Shown here one piece after another: positions 24,082 to 36,065 of a stretch of 64,000 nt of DNA. Source of the stretch: Scatophagus argus (Eukaryota > Chordata > Actinopteri > Scatophagidae); the NCBI RefSeq assembly GCF_020382885.2, contig NC_058503.1, forward strand, positions 20,469,535 through 20,533,534, written 5' to 3'. Position numbers and translations under genes: made by a program. Position 1 is the first letter of the stretch. The number at the start of each line of letters is the position of its first letter. The notes beneath the pieces were generated by a model that was given only the letters and a program-made list of their open reading frames with translations, had not been told where the DNA came from and searched no databases.

Positions 24082-27000
24082 ACCCAAATTTTACTCAGCC
24101 AATATGACTTCATTCACGCTCCAGCTCTGTCCAATCAGAGCAAGCCTCAGTGTCTCTGGGTAGCAGTGACAAAGGGAGTGGCGCTACCTTAATGGTGTTT
24201 GTAAAATATTCCAAAACTCTAGCCGCATAATCACTTCTTACCTTTGTCAATTCCAGTTTTTTAAAAGAGCACACATAATGTTAGATCTCTGTGGTGGTTG
24301 TGCTGTGTTAAACTCCCAGAAGATGTTATTGTGCCAGAGGCCTGAAAATAGCTCTAAGCACCCTACCCGAAGGAGGATGCAAATCTAGCAAAAAAAAGCC
24401 TTTTTGTCCTATGTATCCCTTTAATTACTCTGCAGGTTCTGGGCATAAGTGCAATGATGATGGTGACCTCTGGGAATGCAGCGGGCTGATGACTTAATTT
24501 TGTCTTGAAAGCGGGAAAGAGGGTCAATTTGCTGTCGTCTCATTTCATCTTCATCAAGAGTCATATTTGTTGAGGTGAATTGACCCTCAGTCTCAAAGCC
24601 CTGAATTCCACTGCCTGTCTAGTTTAGCTGCCCTTTTCCTTTATACTACTGCCTTTGCCTATAGGTTGCTACGATGCAAACAAGGAGTTGAGAAGGACTT
24701 TACCTTTCTGTACAGACTTTTAGTAATGAGCACTTTGACTGGGCAAAAGCTTTTGTCGCTGCCAACCAAGCTCACTGGCACAATCTCCTTGTTAATGTGG
24801 TCTCCCCTTGAAGCCAAAATCTCTACAGAGACTGAGCAAGCCTCTTGAAGAGGTGTTACTGTACTTTGTTAGGTGTTTAATGCCCAACATACCAGTCCAC
24901 TGACCCCATTATTATGACCTTGGATGTACCAATAAATAGCTCACGTGATCTCAACCTTATTTTTCTACTTTATTGTAACTATTCATTTTGTGACCTTTGG
25001 ATTTAATGCAATGCCAGATTCCCAGTGACGTTTTGATTCCAACTAGCTTAAACTGCTATCATGGTATAGAATCAAAAGAACATTGTGTAGGTTGTCACGT
25101 TCAGAACAAGAAAAGAAGTCATCTTTCATCTTCTCTGCAATATTTCCATAGTGTTGGTACATTTTTCACACATGTCGTGAATAATATAATAACACACTTG
25201 ACTGGAAAAGCATAGACACTAAGCAAACACACAAGTACTGAAAACGCTGGGGAGCAGTTGAGTGTTGGCAGAATGTATGAATGATGCATTGTACAGTAAG
25301 AACTTGGAATTATAATGTACCATCTGTGTTCAGAGTCGTTACCCAGAGATTTAGTTTACACCTCCTATATTTTGAGCCCACTATAGACTTTTAATTACCG
25401 TTCAGTCACGACACTTTTCAGAAACCTTTCTTCTGTCACGCAGAACCACCAGTTGTTGACACCAAGAGACTTAATTATTCACTAACAAGTTGTGCACAGA
25501 TTTGTGTGACACTCTTATTTAAGAAAAACGAGGAAGGCCAGTGAGAAATAATCCACTCAAAAGACGTGGCTTTGGAGCATTCTTCACATATGGTGTGGGC
25601 ATCAGATTTTAGTCCGACGATTCTAGGATGTTCTTGTCAGTTTTCTCAAACGTTATGGTTTTGTGCTGTGACTTGAAAGATGAAACAGTCCGCTGTTCCT
25701 CTGACAGTGTCTGAGCTCACAGATCATATTCAGTGACGGCAGGCTGAAAGGTGCTAGATGCAAAGGACGCACCAGAGTATGCAGAAACCTTCCACGTTCT
25801 ATCCGTACGTCTTTCCTTTTTTAACCTCTGCACTGTATCTGCTGCGACAGATAAAGAAATTTAATGTGGAATCAGTAAAGACACACTGTGTGGCAGTTGA
25901 GGGGAGTTATGTAAATAGCTATTAAATATGACAAACTAGGAAAAAGTTTTCTTGTATTCACTTAATAAATGTGCTAAAAAATGAAGCACATATTATGACA
26001 GTATAAAAGTACATAAAATAACTTAAGTGTCAGCAGTGTAGTATATAGTTTTTGTATGGTAACCACACAAAGGAGAATTTCATATAACCATGACCCACAT
26101 TACGAGCCATGCAAGAATTCTGTCTCAGGGGAAACTGACCTTCGATCTGTAAATATTGCTGCCCAGCGTTTAGTTTGTTGTCTCTTTTGTGTACATAAAG
26201 CGGTCAAGGCAATCCAACACTTGCAATGTAAAAATATATGGCTTACAGTCCAGGCTTTTGTGTTATACAATGTAGAAAAGGCGGTCAAGCGAAGAGAATA
26301 ATGTGTTTGCTGCAGTGAAGTGACATGGAATTTTAACTGTAAATCAGTCGTTTTCCCCTCTCCATTGTTCTCTTTACATCTGAAGCTCCAGCTTGATGTG
26401 AAGCACACATCTGCTGCAATCTGCAGTTAATGAGTCACTGAATGTGCTTTACATTTGTACGCCATAGCAGTTTCATTTGAGATGGGCTGCGCTTTTAATG
26501 GACCTTTTTGCAACCACATGCTTGTGTTTCAGGGACTGGAATGGCAAACTGAGGGCAACGATATGATACGATTTCTCTAACCTGCTTGGCCCCGCTGTTT
26601 TCATGACATTATTGAATGTAAATGTTTGGCTGCATGTGTTTTCAGGCACATGATTTTAGCAAAGCTGATTCCGGTTTATGGAGGTTAATTGACGACTAAT
26701 CTATTGAGTGTTGGGGTTGAGGGTTAAAGATGCTTTGAGCGCACAAGTAGGATGTGTTTGATGGGAGATAATTTTAAAAAGAACAGGAAAAACAAGTTGT
26801 AAAATGTTGTATCTGGAAGTTTAATTCTTTTGTTTTTTTAATTTAAAACAATTACATGTCACAGATTATCCTTACTGTGACATGTTTAGTCAATTTTCCT
26901 TTGGCATAAAATTAATCAAATTTAAAAGAACCCAAAGTCTAAAGAAATATTGGTTTGAGCCTCTAAAATGACACTTTAAAATTTGAAAAGTAAGTGCATA

Positions 27001-29847
27001 AATTCTCACAACAAAAATGCAGAGGAGATGAGCTGTAGAGTAGCCACAGCAGTAAGGAGGAGTAAGGTCTCCTCTGCTCTCGGTCTTTAAAATCACATGT
27101 GCCGTGTTCTGACATTTTCTTTCATGTAAAGTCCAACTTAAATTGGAAGAGTCCATTGGAAGTGACATGGACTGTCATCCAGTTAGAAGATTTTAATTGT
27201 GACCTTCATAGCTGGACGTGCTGGCTTCTTGTTGAGGACAAAAATAGTTGGCAAACAGTTTGACATTCTCAAGACCTTGGACTTCTCAACTGTCGGCTCC
27301 GTTAAAGCATGAATTTGTTTTGTGCTTCACAAAAAAATGTAAGCAATTCGCTTTCATGCATAAGCACAATATTCAGTTGATTATATGCACAACACCTAAA
27401 TGTGCAAGTGCAATGCTGTTAGAAACAAAGATTAGACTGACGCTGAATGTGATCTTCAGGTCAAAAACATTTTCACGTGATGAAGATCAAGTTGGGGACA
27501 GAGCATCTGTTGAAAGTGAGATTAGAATCATTGTGCAGGTTGTATTTTTTTAACTAATACCTAATGGGCGTGTTTACATCAGCCCAAGTAGTTGGCATCT
27601 GCCCTCTGAATCCAGTGGAAGTATGTGTTTGCTGTGCTGGTTGACCCAAAGTGGTAAAAGAATAAAAAGGGTCGATGTCCTTTGTTGTCTGAGAATACAA
27701 GTCTGTGAGACTTTTCAACAAGTCCACGTGTTCTTGTTATGACAAGAACTGGTGTGTCTGGCCGCCGGCAAGCCTTATCCTTGGCAAAAGACCCTTTTCA
27801 GTGTTTACACAAGAGAAGAAGTGGAATTGTGGGTATTATTTAAGATAATAAAAGGTGTGGCGCTGCCCCTATGTCCTGTCTGGGCGTTATATGTTGAAAC
27901 ATGCAAGATGAAACAAAAATTGTTTTTTTTTTGAGACCCTCGAAAAGTTCCACCATGCCGATGTTCTGAGTTCACCACAATTCGTCGCCTTCTACCACCA
28001 TGGTAGCAGGGCAGACCACCCACCCAAATCTGAGACTTGGCTGTTATTTTTGAACCTCTTTTAATTCAACATCATTGCTTTGAGGAAAGACTTCTGGGGA
28101 TCTTGGAATTCCAGCATATGGAATAGTGTATTAGGTTTGATCATTATATAACTATAAAATCTGACTTGTATGAAACTAGATCAGCTATTAAGGTAGGCTG
28201 GTCACGCTGATATTCCCTCAAGAGCCACAGACTGAAGTGGATAGTATCTTTTGGATACTACAGGAGCACAATTCATTTTTCTTTAATTGCACTGCATACC
28301 ACAGGATTAGATTAGCAGGATTAGTTTCCCAATTTTGTCGATCTCCTATGTTGTAAATTATATGCTAATTCTTTGTGGATAGTCTTTTTTTTTTTAATTT
28401 GACAGAATGCTATTTTTATCATAAATGGTTTTATTTTAGTGTTGTAACAGGAATGTTCATTCAGGAACTACGATTTCTACAACCATACCACTCCAAGTTT
28501 AAAGCCGCGATTGCATTAAAAAGTTATTTCCTCAAGGGTTAATGTATTAGCAATGAAACTGCCTTGCTGGCGATGGGTATACCCTTCATTTCAGTACTGT
28601 ACAATTTATCTATCACTCAGCGCAGCACAGCAATTTGGATTTGGGTGTTGAGTCTCACTGAGATTGGCAGTTCTAGCATCAGTTTCACATTATAGGTGGT
28701 AATTATATTCAAACTTGATAAATGGAAACATTGATAAATGGAGCTATACATTGTTCTGATGACACACAGATGGTCTTCACGAGGTCCACACAATTCTTTG
28801 ATGTATACTAATCTGAAGAGAAATGATGAAGTGCAGTTTGTTTGCATTCGTAACACAGACTGACTCTTAGGTCATGTGTATTGCTGTAAAGAGGTTTTCA
28901 AACAACTGTAAAACATTATTTTTTTGTCTGAAATAAATATTTATTATGTGTTTCAAATACAAACAGAATCATTCCTTTTTGTGTCTTATGAAGTTAGACA
29001 GTACAATGCAGATTTTCCACAAAGCCCTCTTGAATGAAGTTGGTGGGAAACAGTGCAGTCAAGTATTGTTAACGTTTTGTCTTCCTCTGCTTACGACTGG
29101 TGCCAGCTGGGCAGGGTTCACTGTATATGACAAAATAATGAGTTCCAGAAAGCTGAGAAATTCACAGCAAAGAATTCAAACAGTCAAGCATGAATATCTT
29201 TGTACACAACGTGTAATATGCTTCATGCATGCCCATTTACAGAACCTCTTCCCAGCTATTGAGATATGTAGAACATCTGACATTTGCGGAGAAAAAAATG
29301 ACTACAACAATAAGTGTCTTGACATTTGCTTTGGCAGAGACATCAGCCCTTTGATATCATGCAATCTAACCCTATGTGGTGTGGTTTTGCCCTCGGGCAA
29401 CAAACCATGTTTTTGGACGTCACATGGCCCCTTCATTTTATATTTTTTAACTGAAAAATAAACATATAATATCACCAGACATGTCTGAAATGAGAGGCTG
29501 GAGTGAGTGTGGTCTTTTGTCTTGGACTGAGGCAGTGACACTGACGCAGTGCCGCCATTTGGCAAGATAAATCCCACATACTAACATGTTTGAACTGAAA
29601 CAGCTTCATGTTAAAAATATATCCACAGCAGGTAAAAAAGTATATTTGATTGTTTAAAGACTATTTAGGACACTTTGTAGTTTTACATAAATCGATTCAA
29701 AGGATGTCTGACCAAAGGTAAACACGGAAATTAGCTCCCTGGATTATCTATTGTTCCCAAGGGATCTAACTTGCCAGCTAACTAAACCAGCTACTTATTT
29801 GCAGGACTGACATTCCAAAATGCTCAGCATTTTGTCAGCTCAGCACA
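24082..29847. other. slc4a3 3' UTR and convergent intergenic region
   Basis: Between the slc4a3 stop and the RAMP stop on the other strand, which point towards each other. AATAAA signals on + occur near 24911, 25964 and 28932; TTTATT (- strand AATAAA) occurs near 28430 and at 28940. The longest open frame (28946-29461, 171 codons) has no recognisable domain and lies antisense to the RAMP 3' side, so I do not call it a gene. Where either UTR ends cannot be read from sequence alone. Confidence 0.55.
28932..28945. terminator. Palindromic bidirectional poly(A) signal
   Basis: AATAAATATTTATT is its own reverse complement and supplies an AATAAA on each strand. It sits between convergent slc4a3 (+) and RAMP (-). 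A T/GT-rich stretch follows on the + side (ttcctttttgtgtc). Use by either gene is inferred. Confidence 0.5.
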
Positions 29848-30106
29848 TCAGAGCCCCAAACTGCTGGGCTTCTCTGAGTTCCATGTGGTGAGACTGACAC
29901 AGAGTATTGGCAGGAGCAGTGTGCTTACGACAACAGGTGCTATTAACATAATGAGGGTGCCGAGGGGGGGGTCGTGGACCTGTCCACAGACTGAAAAGTA
30001 CGTGTTGTGGACCTTCAAGAAGACCTCGTCTAGCAGAAATCTGTGCCCCCTGCACCAAGACATGTTCGCCCAGTCATCCACACAATGCTTCAGTTTGTTG
30101 TAGATG
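29848..30106 (-). CDS. RAMP last coding exon: ectodomain, TM span, tail
   Basis: Acceptor ttcttctgcag. Encodes IYNKLKHCVDDWANMSWCRG, EVFLKVHNTYFSVCG and VHDPPLG, then the membrane span and a short cytosolic tail ending SSLGL. This is the typical RAMP large last exon. Confidence 0.93.
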
Positions 30107-32704
30107 CTGCAGAAGAAAAGAGCAAAGCAGAGGACACAGTAAATAAATCCAGTAAATGCGTGTTCATTGTCTTGTTTTACCAAAAACGTGTTTAAAGTCT
30201 CTGCATATTGACTTATGGAAATGAATGAAAGGCAATTATCTACAGGTAGAAAACCATTTAAATCAAAATAATTTAGACAATTTCATCAAACCTCCATGTT
30301 AAAAACCCTGTTAAATGTGCCACAGCTAAGACATGTCACATCTACAAAAAGCAACACACGTTTCACACTCTTTTCGACATGAGGGTTTTCCAGGTGCCCA
30401 GCAGTCTGAAACGGCATGTCAGAGCAAATGAATTAGGGAGAAGAACCTCTATGAAGGGGTGCCCTGGTTTTTTTTTTTTTTTAAAAAAAGCTTGGAACTT
30501 CAATGTACTAATGTGATTTAAAGTTAACTGGCTAAAAAAAGGGGCTGGCATGGCTCACTAAAGCAAATTTGATATTTAAACTCATTTTGAGGTTAGCCAA
30601 AAACATCCATCCCCAAGCTTTTTATAAATGGAGAAACCAACCACTGATGTTTAGGAGGTAGCTCACATTGCACTATTAAGTCTGTTATGTCACATCCTTC
30701 GGGTGGAGAGGCGGCCATAGCCTCACTACACCAGCACAAATCATGCAAACAGTTGTCACTGCGAGGCTTTAGAGTGGAAAACATCTCCAGAGACTGAACT
30801 GAGCCTGACAGCTGGAAGCCTGATCAACAAGTTAGGCCTCTTGTGATGATGGACACACCGCCCTAACACCATTTGAGCACTATGAGAGCTTAGCCCCAAA
30901 CCATATTAACAGTAAAATATGGATTATTGCAGCCATAAGTAAAGTCTACTGTTGGTAGGGTAGAGGTAGAGTGAAAGTCTCCACAAACAACTGCTGTCTG
31001 GAAATATGAGCTTAGGAGCAACAGTTTAACATTTTTTCATCAAAAGTTGAGTCATTAGCTGAAACTCTGACCAGCGCCAAATGTAGCCAGGAAACAGGAA
31101 ATTATCTGACTTTCCCATGACTAAAGGTCATATATCCTTACTGAAAAGGCCATAAAAGTGTGTAATGTGCCACTTTATCTAACCCTCCTGTGTTTTCACG
31201 GACTGACGGTACAGCGTGAGCCCTGTTGTTGTTGATGGAATATGTATCAGACACACTGCAGTAACCGCAGTAACCTACCTAATCTGAAAATACAGTGAAG
31301 TTTAATTTTTAAGAAAATGATCTGAATTTGATCTGCTTTAATTTAGCCAAAACCAGTCCTTTAAAGTATGTCCACATCAACCCTGAAATTAACTGGTTTG
31401 GTGCATTAATTGACTTTATGTATTGCAGATTAGTACTTTGTGCCTGATACTAATTCATTATATGGATTTCCATCCACTCAATTTTATCCTCACTATCAAT
31501 TTCCTGATTAAAAAAAAATGTAAATATGTTGCAAAAATCTTTTTTACCATTGTGGCCAAGGAAGCTAAATGTACTGCAGCTTAAGAAAATACATACAAAA
31601 ACAACAATGCAAATAAAGAACACAGCATTTTCATGACAAAAATAATGCATTACAGAAACACACTGCTGAGACAGACAACAACAACAGGAGTGTTTCCAGT
31701 TTTGAACTGAACCCTACATTTGCCCAATAATGTCAAAATGGAAACTGTAAAGTAATTAAACTACTAACTTTTACCTTTTCGCAGCTGGCCACGGGCACCT
31801 GTACTGATAGCCACTTGTCTCCAAGCTGCTGTTGAAGTCCGACAGGCATTTGTCAACATTTCTATCAAACGTGTCCTGGTCACATGGTGGAACGACAAAT
31901 CTTGCAGCCATTCCTGCAGAAGGCAGACACATAGAAGTTCAAATCCTCCACACAGCTCAATGAAAACAGTTAACCTCATGAGGCAGACATTGTTGTTTAC
32001 TGTCTATCTGATTTGTTGCCAGTAAACAACATTTTTTGAATGGTGTGTTACATATTTGTATCTATTGTTTAACCATTATATCATTATGATGATGATCGTT
32101 TAATCTTCTAATCCACTTGTTAATATCTCACTTTTGGTGTGAGTACCTCTCTGTATTTAAACTGTGGCTTACCAGTCCAGATGAACATGAGTACCAGCAA
32201 GAATGCAGTCAACACCATCTAAATAAACCAAAAAAAATTACTACTACTCAAGTTACACCATCACAGGATTCTTGATGCAGAAAGTGAACGATTTTACAAG
32301 CAAACATAATATAGATGATAGACAAAGAGCAAACTCATTTTTGAACATTTTCGCTGTCTCGGTTTGTGGTTTCTGTCATGTCGAGGTGCGCAGACGCGTT
32401 TTCTCCAGCTGGGAAATCAATTTCCTCCACTTCCTCCCCCACACACCAGTGATAATGTGCAGACCGTGTTTTAATTATTGTAATTATATGTTCAATTATT
32501 GTTAACCAAATCAAACAGTCAGTCATGACTTCCTCTTCTTCCTACAGAGGTGATGCATGATTTTATGAAAATTAGAGAGTCAGAGAAAAAAAAATATCCT
32601 TTTTAAAATATTCACTGGCGCTGCTGAAAATTCAAATCTTCCCTTACCTTGTAGGAAGCTCTGTTACTTTTGACTGCCATTCAACTCAAGTCCAGCTACA
32701 CACT
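29848..32704 (-). CDS. RAMP family gene (RAMP1-like), complete
   Basis: Receptor activity-modifying protein: a single-pass partner that carries calcitonin-receptor-like receptor to the surface and sets its ligand choice. Coding segments on the - strand: 32648-32680, 32173-32218, 31775-31913, 29848-30106 (stop TGA 29848-29850). Phases 0/1/2 agree and all borders are GT-AG. Product is about 158 residues: signal peptide (MVLTAFLLVLMFIWTG), then an ectodomain with six Cys in RAMP spacing (CDQ, CLS, CPW, CVD, CRG, CGQ). RAMP landmarks are FLKVHNTYFSVCG and VHDPPLG, followed by one TM span (LIMLIAPVVVSTLLLPILCV) and a short tail TTWNSEKPSS. Sequons NSS and NMS are present. Six rather than eight ectodomain Cys and location with human-2q genes favour RAMP1, but teleosts have extra paralogues (RAMP4/5), so the symbol is left open. 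Confidence 0.9.
31775..31913 (-). CDS. RAMP exon: first half of ectodomain
   Basis: Encodes VPPCDQDTFDRNVDKCLSDF and NSSLETSGYQYRCPW, with three of six ectodomain Cys and a sequon (NSS). Acceptor tctgcag, donor gtaaaa, phase 2. Confidence 0.9.
32173..32218 (-). CDS. RAMP exon: signal peptide
   Basis: 46-base exon after a T-rich acceptor (ttttggtttatttag), donor gtaagc. Encodes MVLTAFLLVLMFIWTG, a hydrophobic signal sequence; phase 1 at the donor. Confidence 0.85.
32648..32704 (-). CDS. RAMP exon with first ATG (short upstream coding exon)
   Basis: Acceptor tttgtctttgcag before 32704 and donor gtaagg at 32647-32642. ATG at 32680-32678 is directly preceded by an in-frame TGA and codes MAVKSNRASYK. 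The ATG has a weak context (T at -3). The good acceptor implies another, non-coding exon further upstream. The next exon opens with its own ATG in a stronger context (AAG ATG G), so translation may begin at either. Confidence 0.65.
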
Positions 32705-33643
32705 CTGCAAAGACAAAAATGTTAAGATGTGTATGAAACAGAAGGGATTGACATCTGCTTCCTGGACGTTCCCACAAATGAATGAATTCATCTCGTGGGA
32801 GGCGGACACTGTGAGCAGATGTTACCCGGGAATGTAGGAACAGTTGTTTTTAATATGCACACATCTAACGTCTGTACTTCTATGAAACAAATACACTTTA
32901 AATACTGTGAATTCTCAAACTGGCACAGGTGGATCTAAAATTAAGATTGATGAAAGTGTTTGAAATAAATAGATTTCAACTCCTTTGTATGATTAAAAAA
33001 ACAACAAAGCATTGTACTCTGTAACTCTGTGCCAATTAAATAAAGCAGGTTTAAAATCTTAAAAGCACAAACTGATCCGCAGACAGAAAATGCAGTATAA
33101 GCACATACTCTTACTTCTTTTAAAGCAGAGCTTTTCTCCTCTTGGATCTCCAGGAAAAAAAAGCCTCAATTCAAACCTGTGCTGAAGATACCAGCCAACT
33201 AACAGATGCACAACTTGCCACAAAAAGCCTCTGTGTGATCTGGTCCAGTTTCTTATCGGTGCAACTCAAAGCTAATTGGATTGTGCAACAGCAAAGGACA
33301 GCCTGCTTCCTTTCCCAGACTGAGCCAGAACGTTCCCATGCTTCCCAAAGACATGTTCCACAGACACAGCCCCCCGAGGCCGTGGGACCTCAGTGTCAGC
33401 AAGCCCGTATGGCTCACAGACATATTTAAGGTCACTGTTTACATCTCGTGTTAATTCTTATTCCTGTTCAGGGTCGTAGAGCTGGGGGTTAGCGATCGGA
33501 GGGCGGACTGTGCAGTATGCTGCTGATCCACGGAGCAAAAGGTGGAGAAACACCTTGAACAGGTTGCCAGGCTGGCAGACACGCAAACAGAAAGTCAAAT
33601 ATTTGGCAAACCTTTGCAGTTTCCAGTTTACCTGAGACACCTG

Positions 33644-33664
33644 ACACACACACACACACACACA
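33644..33664. repeat. (CA)n microsatellite
   Basis: About ten perfect CA units. Confidence 0.9.
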
Positions 33665-36051
33665 AACTTTGTTTTACTTGGGGTAAAAAAAAAATTAAGA
33701 AAAATTTGTGAATATTGGGAGGTACCAAATCTGACATGAGGATCAACACAACAATTCTTGGTTCTGTTTTGGTCTCAGGCAACTCCTGAGGGGAATATGT
33801 GTTTTTTTGGGGGGGTTTGTGGCTAAATGTTCTGCTAAGTTCAGCAGTTAGTTGCCAACTTTGTGTGACTGCTGTTAGGTGCTGGGCTGGTAGCACACAG
33901 TTGGTTTTTAAAACTTTTACAATCAAAGCAGCAGCCTGCTGCGAGTGGAAACGTCAGGTCTGTAGGTCTTGTGAATTGTAGATTCAGGTGAAAATCCTCT
34001 TTTCACTTGCCAGGGGCATAAAAATACTGACTGGTGAAGCTTTAAAAAAATATCTCTGTATTTACACACCTGATTTTTGCTGTGGCTCTAAGTTGCGTTT
34101 CAGACCATACAAGTTACAGCAGAAGACAGAAATTCTGCTTTAAAAGAGCAGAACAATAATTCTGTTATCTGAGTGCACAAAGTCAGAGACGACTGAGGTG
34201 TCAAACCTCTTATTGGTTAAGGTTAACTCCTGGATACTTGATCAAATTCAGTAGCTCTTCATGTACAGCCACTGTTGGATAAAAATGAGGCTGGACGGAG
34301 TGATTACACAATAATCTGCTTCCACAGATCTTCTGCTGAGCCTGCAGCCAAAACACAGTGTGGTGACATTTTTAAACTTGTCATATTAGAAAGAAACATT
34401 TCTTGTGTTGAATATTAAATACTACTGCTTTTGTTAAGTATTTTTCTGCTGAAAAAACATCTTACAGTCGTGTTAACAGTGAGATCTTCACTCGCGTGAA
34501 GGCAAACTATTTAATTGTGTGGTCTACAAGTGTGAGATTCAACACACCATCTACTGTATGTTTCCTCTCCCTCCCACTGTCTTGCATTCTCTCCCTCACA
34601 CACACGCCTGAAAACAATTTGACCTTAAGCCATTCTATTAAAATTCATTCCAAGACTTTTTTTTTCTTTATCACGACCTCATCAGTCTCTTGTTTAGAGC
34701 TGGGTATCAGAATGCTCCCAAATAAAGGCCTCCTTTTCACTCCTCTCCTTTGAATTATACCCATGACTGAGGAAAATGACTAACTGTGGAAAATGTGACC
34801 ACCTCTCTGTGGTATTCCATTTGTCTCGACTAAATGACTCTTTGAAAGATGGATCTTTCAGGAGGCCAGTTAAAATATCTCTCAGCGCTGCACTATCAGG
34901 TTGTTCTGCTGTAGGTGTAAAATTAAACGTTCCGACATCGTTCAGCTATTGCCCATTCATTTGGAGTTGCTAAGCAGCAGGTACACATAATACAACCTTA
35001 ATGGATTTGTGAGTGGAGAAATGCTGTGGAATGGTCATAAAAACAAAAAAAAAAAAAACATTTCCATTTCCCTAAATTGAAGGCATAACGCTGCAAGCGA
35101 CAGAGCAAACAGAGTCCACAGCAGATAGACACGGCCCGCCGCATGCACGTGCTGTTTGGACAGCGTCTCTTGTTTAGAGTAATGGAAAATATTTTCTCAG
35201 GTGGGAACAAGAGGCTACAAAAACTACTTAACGCTTTTTCCACACATTTACTATGTGCATAACCACCAGTCTTGTATAGAACTGTAAGGTTCTGTAATCA
35301 CCTGGCATTTGTGTTACTCAGAAAGTTGCACGAGAGGAGACTTAACTAAAGATTATTAGGAAGTATGGCTGGAGGAACAGAAGGATGAATACACTGTAAA
35401 ATGCAGCCTTAAAGACAGTCTCTGTTGTTCTGGACATAAAACAGCACTCAGACACAGAGGGCTTCAAACAGCTCAGTGTCATTTTGTAGAAAAGATGAGA
35501 AAAGATTTTTGAAGGGCCGAGGGAGTTTATGGTGAAGTTTGGCTGTTGGCAGGAGGACAGGATGTATCAGCAGGATCAGCAGATAAAAAAATATTTTTGG
35601 AAATATGCTTCATTCCCTTAGAATAAAGAAAAATACCAAACAACAAGCTGTATTTCTTAGGAATGCTGTAACTGGGATGCTGGGATCGGATTTACTCACC
35701 CTCCCATGCCCTTCTCTTCACTTGCAGGCATGGTGACCTGTAATTGATAATATTAAGGTAACATTTTCACAACATTAAAAAGTAAACAGGTTCATTTAAA
35801 TGGTGATCCATAAATGTGTGTAAGAATCAAAATGCCTTACCCGCTTTGAGAGGTCTGAGAATGAAATGTGTCTTGCAACATGCCAATTGTTCGGTGGAAT
35901 AAGTGTTCCATCATCACGCAGCTGCATACACCATGTGGGTGGGAAGGAAACTGTAAGTGCCTTGAAATGTCAATGGGTTGGAATTTATTGGAGTTTGAGC
36001 TAGAAAGATGGAAACACAAAGTTACTGTCTGCCACAGCTATTTTTACACGA

Positions 36052-36065
36052 CCACTAGGGGGCAC
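36052..36065 (+). promoter_or_regulatory. CTCF-type motif, perfect to CCASYAGRKGGCRS
   Basis: CCACTAGGGGGCAC matches all 14 positions of the commonly used vertebrate CTCF consensus. It is isolated between the RAMP gene and the igfbp2 side. Occupancy is inferred only. Confidence 0.5.

Noticed and set aside
33489-33926. 145-codon frame on the - strand
   Set aside because: Passes through a CA microsatellite and shows no recognisable protein.
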